Origin: an uncultured Clostridia bacterium
GTDB lineage: Bacteria; Bacillota; Clostridia; Oscillospirales; Ruminococcaceae
Assembly: GCA_947626755.1 (NCBI GenBank)
Contig: CANQTP010000003.1
Span: 47,791 to 111,790 of the forward strand
Length of the DNA stretch: 64,000 nucleotides
Direction of reading: 5' to 3'
Position numbers and translations under genes: made by a program. The notes beneath the pieces are model-generated. The model saw nothing but the letters and a program-made list of their open reading frames with translations, did not search any database and was not told where the DNA came from. Of the stretch, positions 1-8,897 are shown in pieces (the stretch's first letter is position 1; each line of letters begins with the position of its first letter).

Positions 1-252
1 AGAATGTTCTCCACCATCGACACGAACGATTTCAACACCAAGGTAAATCAGGCTATGAAATTCCTTAAAGCAGGAGATAAGATAAAGGTTTCGGTGCGTT
101 TCAGAAAACGTGCTATCGCTCACCCGCACCTCGGCGAAGAACTTCTTGAGAAGTTCAAGGATGCTTGTGCGGAAGCAGGTGTTGTTGAAAAGCCATCCAA
201 AATGGAAGGGCGCGCTCTTGTTATGTTCGTTTCGCCCAAGGCTTCAAAATAA
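1..252 (+). CDS. infC: Translation initiation factor IF-3, C-terminal part (5' truncated by window edge)
   Basis: The reading frame is open from base 1 and ends at a TAA. The visible 83 codons match the C-terminal ribosome-binding domain of IF-3: STIDTNDFNTK, then KFLKAGDKIKVSVRFR, then MEGRALVMFVSPK near the end. IF-3 binds the 30S subunit and controls start-codon and initiator-tRNA selection. The gene heads the conserved infC-rpmI-rplT operon, with L35 42 bases downstream. In Firmicutes this operon is usually controlled by an upstream leader, which would lie outside the window. The first ATG inside the window is internal, not the start. Confidence 0.95.
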   Translation, partial: RMFSTIDTNDFNTKVNQAMKFLKAGDKIKVSVRFRKRAIAHPHLGEELLEKFKDACAEAGVVEKPSKMEGRALVMFVSPKASK

Positions 253-294
253 ATTCAAAGAGACGATTTTGTCTGAATCAAAGGAGGATATATT

Positions 295-492
295 ATGCCA
301 AAGCAGAAAACTCATTCCGGCGCTAAAAAACGCTTCAAGCTCACTAAGGGCGGTATGGTAAAGTACCAGAAGACCAACAGACGTCACAGACTGACTCAGA
401 AAGCTACAAAGCGCAAGAGGATCAACAGAGCGGCAGGCTACACAGGCTCCGCAAACACCGCTACGGTAAAGCAGCTTATTCCTTATAAATAA
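295..492 (+). CDS. rpmI: 50S ribosomal protein L35
   Basis: This 65-residue, very basic protein begins [15 protein letters not shown], the family hallmark, and has the usual L35 length. An AAGGAGG Shine-Dalgarno at 281-287 sits 7 bases before the ATG. It is a structural protein of the large ribosomal subunit, placed between infC and rplT as in most bacteria. Confidence 0.97.
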   Translation: MPKQKTHSGAKKRFKLTKGGMVKYQKTNRRHRLTQKATKRKRINRAAGYTGSANTATVKQLIPYK

Positions 493-540
493 TCAGCAGG
501 CTGCGTTTCAACTACTATATTTAAACGGAGGTAAAAGATT

Positions 541-894
541 ATGGCTCGTGTTAAGGGAGCAATGGCTACTCGTAAGAGAAGAAATAAAACTTTAAAACTT
601 GCTAAGGGCTACTGGGGTTCTAAGAGCAAGCATTTCAAGATGGCTAAAGAAGCCGTTATGAAATCAGGCAATTACGCTTATATCGGCAGACGTCTGAAAA
701 AGCGTGATTTCAGAAAGCTGTGGATCACAAGAATTTCTGCGGCTTGCAAAATGAATGGTATGAACTATTCTACATTTATGAACGGTCTTAAAAAGGCAGG
801 CGTTACTCTCAACAGAAAGATGCTCTCAGAGATCGCTGTTAATGACGCCGCAGGCTTTACCGCTCTTACCGAAAAGGCTAAGGCTGCTCTTTAA
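541..894 (+). CDS. rplT: 50S ribosomal protein L20
   Basis: The 117-residue basic protein begins [16 protein letters not shown] and contains [14 protein letters not shown] and [16 protein letters not shown], all typical of L20. L20 binds 23S rRNA early in 50S assembly and in many bacteria represses its own operon by binding the leader mRNA. It is the last gene of infC-rpmI-rplT and is followed by a good hairpin terminator. Confidence 0.97.
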   Translation: MARVKGAMATRKRRNKTLKLAKGYWGSKSKHFKMAKEAVMKSGNYAYIGRRLKKRDFRKLWITRISAACKMNGMNYSTFMNGLKKAGVTLNRKMLSEIAVNDAAGFTALTEKAKAAL

Positions 895-910
895 TTAAAA
901 TTGCTTTAAG

Positions 911-945
911 GTCAGAAGCGAAAAATTTTGCTTCTGACTTTTGCA
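911..945 (+). terminator. Rho-independent terminator after rplT
   Basis: A perfect 9-bp stem (GTCAGAAGC at 911-919 with GCTTCTGAC at 930-938) has a 10-base AT-rich loop and is followed by a T-rich stretch. It sits 17 bases after the rplT stop and closes the ribosomal protein operon. Confidence 0.8.
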
Positions 946-980
946 GTTTTTTAGAATATCAGACGGACGGGTGAATTTCC

Positions 981-1757
981 ATGCAGCGCATAACTTCAAA
1001 GGACAATCCTAATATAAAGCTTTACAGAAAACTTTCCGAAAGCAAGAAATTCCGCAGGGAAAAATCTATGTTCGTGTTGGAAGGAGTACGCCTTGTTGAG
1101 GACGCTTTTAGGGAAAATGCAGCGCTTTGCGCTGTCTTTGCGGCTGAAAGCTGCGCGGAAAATTTCCTTTCAAGATCGGAAATTTCCGATAACAGGCTGT
1201 ATATTATTCCCGATGAACTGGGAAATAAGCTTTCCGACACGGGAAACACGCAGGGCGTTTTTGCAATTTGCGGTATGCCCGAAAGACTCAGCGTTTCCGA
1301 AACGGTGAGAAAGGGCGGACGGTACATTCTGCTGCACGAAGTCCGCGACCCGGGAAATCTGGGTACGATAATCCGCACCGCCGATGCTGTTGGCGTTGAC
1401 GGGCTGTTCCTGTCGGATTGCTGCGATCTGTATAACCCCAAGGTCATACGTTCAACAATGGGAAGCATTTTCAGACTGAACGTTTCGGAGGGGGATTTCG
1501 GGGAAATATTTCCCGTTTTTGCAGAGAAAGGCGTAAAAACTTACGCGGCTGTTGTGGACAGCGATGCGGTTTCCCTTACTGAATGTGATTTTTCGGACGG
1601 AGCGGCTGTGCTTATCGGCAACGAGGGAAACGGTCTGCCACGGGAGATAAGCAGTATCTGCAATGAGCGTCTTACCATAAAAATGCAGGGAAATATCAAT
1701 TCACTCAATGCGGCTATGGCAGCGGGAATTATCATGTGGGAATTTACCAAAAATTAA
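981..1757 (+). CDS. TrmH/SpoU-family RNA 2'-O-ribose methyltransferase
   Basis: The 258-residue protein has an N-terminal substrate-binding part (about 1-105) and a C-terminal SPOUT knot. The three SpoU motifs are visible: EVRDPGNLGTIIRTADA at about 120-136, STMGSIFRLN, and NSLNAAMAAGIIMWEF at the C-terminus. Members transfer methyl from S-adenosylmethionine to a ribose 2'-OH in 23S rRNA or tRNA. The rplT-SpoU order is common in Firmicutes, where this gene is usually labelled a 23S rRNA methyltransferase (TsnR/RlmB-like). The exact target nucleotide cannot be read from sequence. Confidence 0.9.
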   Translation: MQRITSKDNPNIKLYRKLSESKKFRREKSMFVLEGVRLVEDAFRENAALCAVFAAESCAENFLSRSEISDNRLYIIPDELGNKLSDTGNTQGVFAICGMPERLSVSETVRKGGRYILLHEVRDPGNLGTIIRTADAVGVDGLFLSDCCDLYNPKVIRSTMGSIFRLNVSEGDFGEIFPVFAEKGVKTYAAVVDSDAVSLTECDFSDGAAVLIGNEGNGLPREISSICNERLTIKMQGNINSLNAAMAAGIIMWEFTKN

Positions 1758-1763
1758 GACCAT

Positions 1764-1801
1764 ACCGCAGAAAGATCGGAATGCGGTCTTTGTGCGGTTT
1801 T
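1764..1801 (+). terminator. Possible terminator or attenuating hairpin before dprA
   Basis: ACCGCA at 1764-1769 can pair with TGCGGT at 1782-1787 or alternatively with TGCGGT at 1793-1798, which is followed by a short T run. AAGACC at 1756-1761 can also pair with GGTCTT at 1785-1790. The mutually exclusive pairings are real, but the stems are short and the T run is weak, so termination is only a suggestion. Confidence 0.35.
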
Positions 1802-1832
1802 GCCTTAAAATAAACAGCGGGGAGCGGTTTAA

Positions 1833-3056
1833 ATGAGTACCGAACACATTTTTGAATGGCTTTGGATAGTCAATTGTTTTGGCTGCGGAAATCATCGTAT
1901 ATGGGATTTTGTATCCTGCTTTGCGGATATTTCCGAAGCGTATGAAACTATCCTGAACAGCGATAAAAGAAGAAAGTTCCTTACCGATGCCGAGGATAAA
2001 TCGGCAGGACGAGTCGCGGAAGAACAGGTAAACGAGATCATAACCTACTGCAAAAAGCATAATATTTACATAATGACTTATGATGATGAAATTTATCCCG
2101 AACGGATAAGATCAATATATAATCCGCCTGCGGTGCTGTTTTGCAGGGGAGATATGGGCTGTCTGGAGAATGAATTTTCGCTTTCGGTAGTTGGCACAAG
2201 AAAGCCTTCCGATTACAGTGTAAAGGTAACGGAAGCACTTGTAAGATCTCTTGCGGAACTTGGCGTGACCATCGTCAGCGGCTTTGCGGTGGGAATAGAT
2301 ATTGCCGCTAATTTATCTGCGATCAAAGGCGGCGGAAAGACAATTGCAGTGCTTGGCTGCGGTCTTGATTACGATTATCCCAGAGAAAATTCCGCCTACA
2401 GAAAGGACATTGAAGCAAACGGTCTGTTTATATCGGAATATTTTCCCAAGGCAACGGGATCGTTACAGACTTTTCCCGCAAGAAACAGGATACTTACCGC
2501 GCTTTCTCTCGGCACTATCGTTATAGAAGCAGGCAAGAAAAGCGGTGCGCTTGTTTCGGCAAATCTTGCTCTCGGTCAGGGACGTGATGTATTTGCAGTT
2601 GCGCCGCATAACCTTTTCGATACGAGATACGGCGGAAATGTTTCGCTTATAAGAGACGGCGCGATCTGTCTCTGCGGACTAAATGATATACTTTATGAAT
2701 ATTACGAAAATTACGGGCATAAAATAGCAAATGCTGCAAGAAGATCGGGTATTGCAGTTCCGAACGCCGATCCGGGCGCTTCGGATACTGTGAGAAAAAC
2801 TTCTAAGAAAGCTGTCCGATCGGCGGATAACGCTGCGGATAAGACCGATGACAAGGAGGATTTTGACGCATCTGTTCTTGAAGGAGACACGGCGCGGGTA
2901 TATGCATTTCTTAAAGAAAGCGGAAAGCCCATGCTTGCAGACGAACTTGCGGCGGAATTCGATATGGATATTGCCGAAATGCTCATGATCCTCACCGATC
3001 TGGAACTTGAAGGCGCCGTTTCCGCAGCGGCAGGACACAGCTATGCTGCAAACTGA
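1833..3056 (+). CDS. dprA: DNA-processing protein DprA (Smf)
   Basis: 407 residues. The central Rossmann-like domain (about 115-290) shows SVVGTRKPSDYS, VTIVSGFAVGIDIAAN, LGCGLDYDYPREN, FPARNRILTALS and EAGKKSGALVSANLALGQGR, the DprA signature. DprA loads RecA onto incoming single-stranded DNA during natural transformation and is also kept in many genomes without known competence. The C-terminal 65 residues look like the winged-helix DprA_WH domain. A variable Ala/Lys/Asp-rich linker (about 300-340) joins the two. It sits directly upstream of topA, a common Firmicutes order. Confidence 0.93.
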   Translation: MSTEHIFEWLWIVNCFGCGNHRIWDFVSCFADISEAYETILNSDKRRKFLTDAEDKSAGRVAEEQVNEIITYCKKHNIYIMTYDDEIYPERIRSIYNPPAVLFCRGDMGCLENEFSLSVVGTRKPSDYSVKVTEALVRSLAELGVTIVSGFAVGIDIAANLSAIKGGGKTIAVLGCGLDYDYPRENSAYRKDIEANGLFISEYFPKATGSLQTFPARNRILTALSLGTIVIEAGKKSGALVSANLALGQGRDVFAVAPHNLFDTRYGGNVSLIRDGAICLCGLNDILYEYYENYGHKIANAARRSGIAVPNADPGASDTVRKTSKKAVRSADNAADKTDDKEDFDASVLEGDTARVYAFLKESGKPMLADELAAEFDMDIAEMLMILTDLELEGAVSAAAGHSYAAN

Positions 3057-3084
3057 GCATTGATTCTGAAAGGATTGATATATA

Positions 3085-5163
3085 ATGTCAAAATTGGTAA
3101 TAGTTGAGTCGCCTGCAAAGGCTAAGACAATAAAGAAATATCTTGGCAGCGGCTATGAAGTTGTGGCTTCAATGGGACACGTCCGCGATCTTCCCAAGTC
3201 AAAACTCGGCGTTGATGTGGAGCATGGCTTTGAGCCTGTCTATACGGATATAAAAGGCAAGGAAGAACTTATTGCAAGCCTGAAAAAGGAAGCAAAAAAG
3301 TCGGATTTCGTATATCTTGCAACCGACCCAGACCGCGAAGGTGAAGCAATTTCATGGCATCTGGCGCACATTCTTGATCTGCCGCTGGACGAGACAAACA
3401 GGGTAACTTTCAACGAAATAACAAAAACAGGCGTTCAGAACGGAATGGCACACCCCCGCTCCATAGATATTGACCTTGTGAATGCACAGCAGACAAGGCG
3501 TATCCTTGACAGGATCGTAGGTTACAAGCTGTCGCCCTTCCTCTGGAAAAAGGTAAGGCGCGGACTTTCGGCAGGACGTGTGCAGTCGGTGGCTGTTTCC
3601 CTCGTTGTTGACAGGGAAAAGCAGATAAACAGTTTCAAGCCCGAGGAATACTGGTCCATTGATGCGAAAATGACCGCTCCTTCTTCAAAGAAGCAGTTTG
3701 ATGCGTCCTTTGTGGGAATGGACGGGGAAAAGACCGAACTTCACTCGCAGGCTGAGACTGACAGCGTTCTGAAACGTCTCGAAGGTGCGGAATATAAAGT
3801 TACGGACGTTAAAAAGTCCGTCCGCAGGAAATCTCCCGCACCGCCGTTCACAACTTCCACAATGCAGCAGGAAGCTTCCAAAAAATTGGGATTTGCGGCG
3901 GCGAAAACCATGAAAACTGCCCAGATACTTTATGAGGGCGTTGATATTGACGGCATGGGCGCGGTAGGTCTCATTACCTATATGAGAACCGACTCGTTAA
4001 GAATTTCGGACGAAGCCCGCGCGGCTGCGTATAAATATATCGAAAGCGCTTATGGGAAAAATTATGTTCCGTCCTCGCCTAAAATTTACAAGTCCAAATC
4101 AAACGCGCAGGACGCCCACGAAGCTATAAGACCGTCCATGCCCGAACTTACTCCCGACCGCGTAAAGGCAAGCCTTACCACGGAACAGTATAAACTTTAC
4201 AAGCTGATATGGGAAAGATTTATTGCAAGTCAGATGTCAAATGCTGTTCTTGACACTGTTTCAGTTGATATTGACGCCAACGGCTGCACGTTCAGGGCAA
4301 CGGGATTTTCGGTAAAATTTGACGGATTTACCGTTCTTTACGAGGAATCCAAAAACGAAGAGGAGGACAAAGTTCTTCCTAATATCGAAAACGGCGACAT
4401 TCTCAAACTTAAAAATATCGAGGGAAAGCAGCATTTTACGCAGCCTCCCGCGCGTTACACGGAAGCAACACTTATCAAAGCGCTTGAAGAAAACGGCATA
4501 GGACGTCCGTCCACATACGCGCCTACAATTTCCACAATTGTGAATCGTTTCTATGTTGAACGGGACGGAAAGCAGCTTCGTCCCACAGGTCTCGGGGAAG
4601 TTACCACAGACCTTATGAAAAAGCATTTTGAGCATATTGTTGACTATAAATTCACCGCGGCTATGGAAAGCAGCCTTGACCGCATTGAAGTGGGCGATAA
4701 GGACTGGGTGGAAACTCTTGAAGATTTCTACGGAGATTTTTCAAAAACGCTTTCGGAAGCCGAGACGGCTATGGACGGAAAGCGCGTTAAAGTTCCGGAT
4801 GAGGAAACGGACGAGGTATGCGAAGTCTGCGGAAAGCCTATGGTAATAAAAATAGGACGTTTCGGAAAATTCCTCGCTTGCAGCGGTTTCCCCGAATGTA
4901 CAAATACAAAACGGATCGTAAAGGACACAGGCGGAGTATGTCCGAAATGCCACAAGAAAGTTTTGCAGAAAAAATCCAAAAAGGGCAAGAAGTATTTCGG
5001 CTGTGAGGACAATCCCACCTGCGATTTTATGACGTGGGACACTCCTGTTTCGGATAAATGTCCCAAGTGCAATGACGGCACAACGCTTTTCAAAAAGGGT
5101 GGAAAGATGTTCTGCCTGAAGGAAGGCTGCGGCTATGAAGTTGCCATCAAAAAGGAGAAATAA
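3085..5163 (+). CDS. topA: DNA topoisomerase I (type IA)
   Basis: 692 residues. The N-terminal TOPRIM domain starts KLVIVESPAKAKTIKKYL and carries the acidic DPDREGEA motif at about 81-88. The active-site tyrosine is Tyr299 in LITYMRTDSLR. The C-terminal ~120 residues hold three C4-type zinc ribbons (CEVCGK...C..C, CPKCHKK...C..C, CPKCNDG...C..C). The enzyme relaxes negative supercoils by single-strand passage. Its stop overlaps the first base of the next gene's ATG, so topA and trmFO are probably translationally coupled. Confidence 0.97.
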   Translation: MSKLVIVESPAKAKTIKKYLGSGYEVVASMGHVRDLPKSKLGVDVEHGFEPVYTDIKGKEELIASLKKEAKKSDFVYLATDPDREGEAISWHLAHILDLPLDETNRVTFNEITKTGVQNGMAHPRSIDIDLVNAQQTRRILDRIVGYKLSPFLWKKVRRGLSAGRVQSVAVSLVVDREKQINSFKPEEYWSIDAKMTAPSSKKQFDASFVGMDGEKTELHSQAETDSVLKRLEGAEYKVTDVKKSVRRKSPAPPFTTSTMQQEASKKLGFAAAKTMKTAQILYEGVDIDGMGAVGLITYMRTDSLRISDEARAAAYKYIESAYGKNYVPSSPKIYKSKSNAQDAHEAIRPSMPELTPDRVKASLTTEQYKLYKLIWERFIASQMSNAVLDTVSVDIDANGCTFRATGFSVKFDGFTVLYEESKNEEEDKVLPNIENGDILKLKNIEGKQHFTQPPARYTEATLIKALEENGIGRPSTYAPTISTIVNRFYVERDGKQLRPTGLGEVTTDLMKKHFEHIVDYKFTAAMESSLDRIEVGDKDWVETLEDFYGDFSKTLSEAETAMDGKRVKVPDEETDEVCEVCGKPMVIKIGRFGKFLACSGFPECTNTKRIVKDTGGVCPKCHKKVLQKKSKKGKKYFGCEDNPTCDFMTWDTPVSDKCPKCNDGTTLFKKGGKMFCLKEGCGYEVAIKKEK

Positions 5164-6491
5164 TGGATAAGAAAGTTTCCGTAATAGGCGCGGGACTGGC
5201 AGGCTGTGAAGCGGCTTGGCAGCTTTCAAAGGCGGGGATCGCGGTGGAATTGTTTGAAATGAAGCCGAAAAAATTCACTCCCGCCCATAAGTACAAAGGC
5301 TTTGCGGAGCTTGTCTGTTCCAACTCGCTGAAAGCGGCTCGGGTAAATTCCGCGGCGGGACTTCTGAAAGAGGAGATGCGGCGGCTGGGTTCGCTGACAG
5401 TTGAATGTGCGGAAGCGACAAAAGTTCCCGCAGGCGGTGCGCTTGCGGTGGACAGGGAGAAATTTTCCGACATGGTGACGGAAAAGATCCTTTCCTGCGG
5501 GAATGTGACTGTTCACTGTGAGGAAGTAACGGAAATTCCCAGCGGAAATGTTATAATTGCAACGGGACCGCTGACTTCGGGAAAACTTGCGGAGGACATC
5601 GGCAGGATATGCGGAGGATATCTGAGTTTTTACGATGCTGCCGCGCCGATAGTTACTTACGATTCCCTTGATAAAGAGAAAATTTTCTTTGCCGCAAGAT
5701 ACGGCAGGGGCGATTATGATTATATAAATTGTCCGTTCACAAAAGAAGAATATACCTCTTTCTGGAATGAATTAAAAAACGCGGAAAGCGCGCCTGTGCA
5801 TGATTTTGATAAACCCAAAGGGAAAGACGATTTTACGGTCTATGAGGGTTGTATGCCCATTGAAGTCCTTGCAAAGCGGGGCGAAGAAACCATGCGTTAC
5901 GGGGCTATGAAGCCTGTGGGGTTAAACGATCCCGCAACGGGGAAACGTCCGTATGCGGTGGTGCAGCTTCGGAAGGAAAACAGTGAGGGAACGCTTTATA
6001 ATATTGTGGGTTTCCAGACAAATCTGAAATTCGGGGAGCAGAAAAGGGTATTTTCCATGATACCCGGACTTGCAAACGCAGAATTTGTCCGTTATGGTGT
6101 AATGCACAGGAATTCCTTTATAAATTCTCCCAAACTGCTGAACGCTGATTTTTCGTTCAGAAACAGGGAAAATCTTTTCTTTGCGGGGCAGATCACAGGC
6201 ACGGAGGGTTACATGGAATCCGCTGCGGGCGGGATCATGGCAGGACTTAATATGGCACGTTTCTTGCAGGGAAAAGAAAAAATAATTCTTCCCGAAGAAA
6301 CGATGATCGGCGCGCTGTCGCGGTATATTTCGGACGAAAATATGACCGATTTCCAGCCAATGGGTGCAAATATGGGAATACTTCCCGATATTAGCGAACG
6401 GATAAAGGACAAGCAGGAACGTTACCAAAAAATTGCGGACAGGGCGCTTGAATCTTTTGAAAATTACATGGAAAGGACAAGCACCTGCTGA
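5163..6491 (+). CDS. trmFO: tRNA (uracil-5-)-methyltransferase TrmFO, folate/FAD dependent
   Basis: 442 residues, typical length. The FAD-binding start is VIGAGLAGCEAAWQLSKAG. The conserved cysteine near residue 52 (ELVCSNSLK) and the second in YEGCMPIE correspond to the catalytic cysteines described for TrmFO. The C-terminal GQITGTEGYMESAAGG closes the FAD fold. The enzyme makes ribothymidine at tRNA position 54 using methylenetetrahydrofolate. The ATG shares one base with the topA stop, an order found in many Firmicutes. Confidence 0.96.
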   Translation: MDKKVSVIGAGLAGCEAAWQLSKAGIAVELFEMKPKKFTPAHKYKGFAELVCSNSLKAARVNSAAGLLKEEMRRLGSLTVECAEATKVPAGGALAVDREKFSDMVTEKILSCGNVTVHCEEVTEIPSGNVIIATGPLTSGKLAEDIGRICGGYLSFYDAAAPIVTYDSLDKEKIFFAARYGRGDYDYINCPFTKEEYTSFWNELKNAESAPVHDFDKPKGKDDFTVYEGCMPIEVLAKRGEETMRYGAMKPVGLNDPATGKRPYAVVQLRKENSEGTLYNIVGFQTNLKFGEQKRVFSMIPGLANAEFVRYGVMHRNSFINSPKLLNADFSFRNRENLFFAGQITGTEGYMESAAGGIMAGLNMARFLQGKEKIILPEETMIGALSRYISDENMTDFQPMGANMGILPDISERIKDKQERYQKIADRALESFENYMERTSTC

Positions 6492-6525
6492 TATTTCCGT
6501 AAAATCAAAGGCAGGTGTCGGATCT

Positions 6526-7161
6526 ATGGAAGATAAAATAAAAATAAGCAAATTTATCAGTTTTGCATTAAGACACCACCCCGAGAAAGCGGGGATAGTT
6601 CTTGACGCACACGGGTATGCAGATACAAATTCTCTTATTGAAAGCGTGAAAAAGCGTTTCCGCGATTTTAACATGAAATATCTTGAAAAGATCGTTGCGG
6701 AAGATAACAAACAGCGTTATTCTTTCAATGAAGATAAAACGAAGATCCGCGCAAATCAGGGACATTCCGTGCAGAATGTTGACATCGGATTTGAAGAAAA
6801 GATCCCGCCCGAAATTCTTTTTCACGGAACGGCGGAGCGGTTTATGAACTCAATAAATGAGCAGGGAATTTTAAAAATGACTCGTCAGTATGTTCATCTT
6901 TCGGGAGATAAGAATACTGCTTACAATGTGGGAAAACGTCACGGAGAGCCTGTTGTGATCCTGATAGATTCGGAAAAAATGCAGGCTGACGGATATAAAT
7001 TTTTTCTTTCGGAAAATGGTGTGTGGCTTACGGATCATGTTCCGACAGAATATTTCATAGCTGCGGTGCGTTTAACGCCGCCCGATAAGATCAGACATTA
7101 TAAAGACGGCGAAGAAGGACCGATAATGTTCGCCGATGTTGATATTTACGAGAAAAAATAG
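6526..7161 (+). CDS. kptA: RNA 2'-phosphotransferase, Tpt1/KptA family
   Basis: 211 residues from the ATG at 6526; the frame is open further upstream, but that would run into trmFO. Family motifs are intact: SKFISFALRHHP, then IRANQGHSV (the RAxQGHS motif), LFHGT, and TRQYVHLSGD. Tpt1/KptA removes an internal RNA 2'-phosphate with NAD+, yielding ADP-ribose 1'',2''-cyclic phosphate. In yeast this finishes tRNA splicing. Bacteria have no such pathway, so the substrate here is unknown. The gene lies 34 bases after trmFO and 11 bases before plsX. Confidence 0.9.
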   Translation: MEDKIKISKFISFALRHHPEKAGIVLDAHGYADTNSLIESVKKRFRDFNMKYLEKIVAEDNKQRYSFNEDKTKIRANQGHSVQNVDIGFEEKIPPEILFHGTAERFMNSINEQGILKMTRQYVHLSGDKNTAYNVGKRHGEPVVILIDSEKMQADGYKFFLSENGVWLTDHVPTEYFIAAVRLTPPDKIRHYKDGEEGPIMFADVDIYEKK

Positions 7162-7172
7162 GAGATGATCGT

Positions 7173-8171
7173 ATGAAAATAATAGTTGACGCATTCGGCG
7201 GGGATAATGCTCCGCTGGAAGTTATCAAGGGCGCGGCTAAAGCCGTTTCAGAACTTGACGTGGAAATAATTCTTACGGGAAATGAAAAAATTATCAGAGA
7301 AACAGCCGAGAAAAACGGAATATCTCTTGATAAAATATCAATAATACATACCGAGTCGGTAATTGACATTCACGAAGAACCAATGATGGTAATAAAAGAT
7401 AAATCGGACTGTTCCATGGCGGTGGGACTTAAAGCCCTTAACGAGGGCAAAGGCGATGCTTTTGTTTCTGCGGGAAGTACCGGCGCGCTTGTTGTCGGCG
7501 CGACTTTCCTTGCAAAGCGGATAAAAGACGTTAAACGTGCCGCTCTTGCTCCGATAATGCCCACTGCAAAGGGTCATATGATTCTTGTTGACGGCGGCGC
7601 AAATGTGGATTGCCGTCCGGAAATGCTTGTACAGTTCGGCGTTATGGGAAGCTGTTACATGAACAAAGTAATGGGAATTTCCAAGCCGAAAGTGGGACTT
7701 GTAAACATCGGTTCGGAGGACACAAAAGGACGGGATCTTGAAATTGAAGCGTATAAGCAATTTCAAAATGCGCCTGTGGATTTTTACGGAAATCTTGAAG
7801 CGCGGGAAGTGCCTTTCGGGGAATGTGACGTGGTAGTCTCGGACGGATTTACGGGAAATGTTCTGTTAAAACTTTACGAGGGAATGGGTTCGTATTTCAG
7901 TCACACATTAAAGGATATGCTTACTTCAAATCTCGGCGGAAAAATTGCGGCGCTGATGATAATGCCGAAGATCAAGGAATTCCGCAAGAAAATGGATTAC
8001 AAAGAAGTTGGAGGAGCGGTGCTGCTGGGAATTTCAAAACCTGTTATAAAAGCTCACGGTTCATCGGACGGAAAGGCATTTTTCAACGCCATAAGGCAGG
8101 CTAAAAATTGTGTTGACGGCAAAATTATTGAGGAAATAACTTCTTCTCTTGCAAATATTGAAAAGAAATAA
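7173..8171 (+). CDS. plsX: Phosphate acyltransferase PlsX
   Basis: 332 residues. It begins MKIIVDAFGGDNAP and has SAGSTGALVVGA, VDGGANVDCRPEML, VSDGFTGNVLLKLYEG and a C-terminal GGAVLLGISKPVIKAHGSSD, all PlsX marks. It converts acyl-ACP to acyl-phosphate at the membrane, the first committed step of phospholipid synthesis with PlsY. The usual downstream acpP is absent: rnc follows directly, 36 bases later. Confidence 0.96.
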   Translation: MKIIVDAFGGDNAPLEVIKGAAKAVSELDVEIILTGNEKIIRETAEKNGISLDKISIIHTESVIDIHEEPMMVIKDKSDCSMAVGLKALNEGKGDAFVSAGSTGALVVGATFLAKRIKDVKRAALAPIMPTAKGHMILVDGGANVDCRPEMLVQFGVMGSCYMNKVMGISKPKVGLVNIGSEDTKGRDLEIEAYKQFQNAPVDFYGNLEAREVPFGECDVVVSDGFTGNVLLKLYEGMGSYFSHTLKDMLTSNLGGKIAALMIMPKIKEFRKKMDYKEVGGAVLLGISKPVIKAHGSSDGKAFFNAIRQAKNCVDGKIIEEITSSLANIEKK

Positions 8172-8207
8172 ACATAAAATTTCCGGAAACGGAAAGGAGT
8201 GTTAAAA

Positions 8208-8897
8208 ATGGATCTTTCAGGATTTGAAAAAAAGATAGGATATACTTTTAAAAATAAAGAACTGCTTCATGAAGCGCTTTCACATTCTTCCTATTCCAAC
8301 GAGGCAAAACGCGGGCTCAATTCAAACGAGCGGCTTGAATTTTTGGGCGACAGCGTGCTTTCAATTGTTGTTTCGGAACACCTTTTCAGGCATTTCAAGC
8401 ATCTTCCCGAGGGCGAACTTACAAAGATACGCGCATCGCTTGTTTGCGAAAAGGCGTTATTTGAATTTTCAAAAAAAATAGATCTGGGAAATTACATTTT
8501 GCTTGGAAAAGGCGAGGAGAACAGCGGCGGCAGAGAACGTCCGTCAATTGTTTCGGACGCTTTTGAAGCGGTGATAGCGGCGATTTTCCTTGATGGTGGA
8601 ATGGAAGCTGCGGAAAAATATGTACTGTCATTTATCCCGAAAGACCTTGCGGCGGACAGTTCAAAATCGCTTCACGACTACAAGACGGCTTTGCAGGAAA
8701 TAATCCAGAAAAATCCCGAAGAGCGTGTTGAATATGTTCTTGCGGAACAGACGGGTCCCGATCACGACAGGAAATTTGTTGTAAATGTGGAACTTAACAA
8801 CAACATTATCGGCACGGGTGTAGGACACAGCAAAAAACAAGCTGAACAGGCTGCGGCAAAAGAAGCGCTTCGGCTGATGGGTTATAAAGATGACTGA
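8208..8897 (+). CDS. rnc: Ribonuclease III
   Basis: 229 residues. The ATG at 8208 is chosen over an in-frame GTG at 8199, because that GTG lies inside the AAAGGAG Shine-Dalgarno (8193-8199). The catalytic signature NERLEFLGDSVLS is at about 40-52, with the second acidic cluster in SDAFEAVIAAIFLDGG. A double-stranded RNA-binding domain occupies about 155-226 (DYKTALQEIIQK...GVGHSKKQAEQAAAKEAL). It processes rRNA precursors and other duplex RNA. It overlaps the next gene by 8 bases. Confidence 0.97.
   Translation: MDLSGFEKKIGYTFKNKELLHEALSHSSYSNEAKRGLNSNERLEFLGDSVLSIVVSEHLFRHFKHLPEGELTKIRASLVCEKALFEFSKKIDLGNYILLGKGEENSGGRERPSIVSDAFEAVIAAIFLDGGMEAAEKYVLSFIPKDLAADSSKSLHDYKTALQEIIQKNPEERVEYVLAEQTGPDHDRKFVVNVELNNNIIGTGVGHSKKQAEQAAAKEALRLMGYKDD

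Noticed and set aside
6433..6525. Longer N-terminus for the KptA-like protein
   Set aside because: It would lie inside trmFO. The ATG at 6526 gives the usual family N-terminus.
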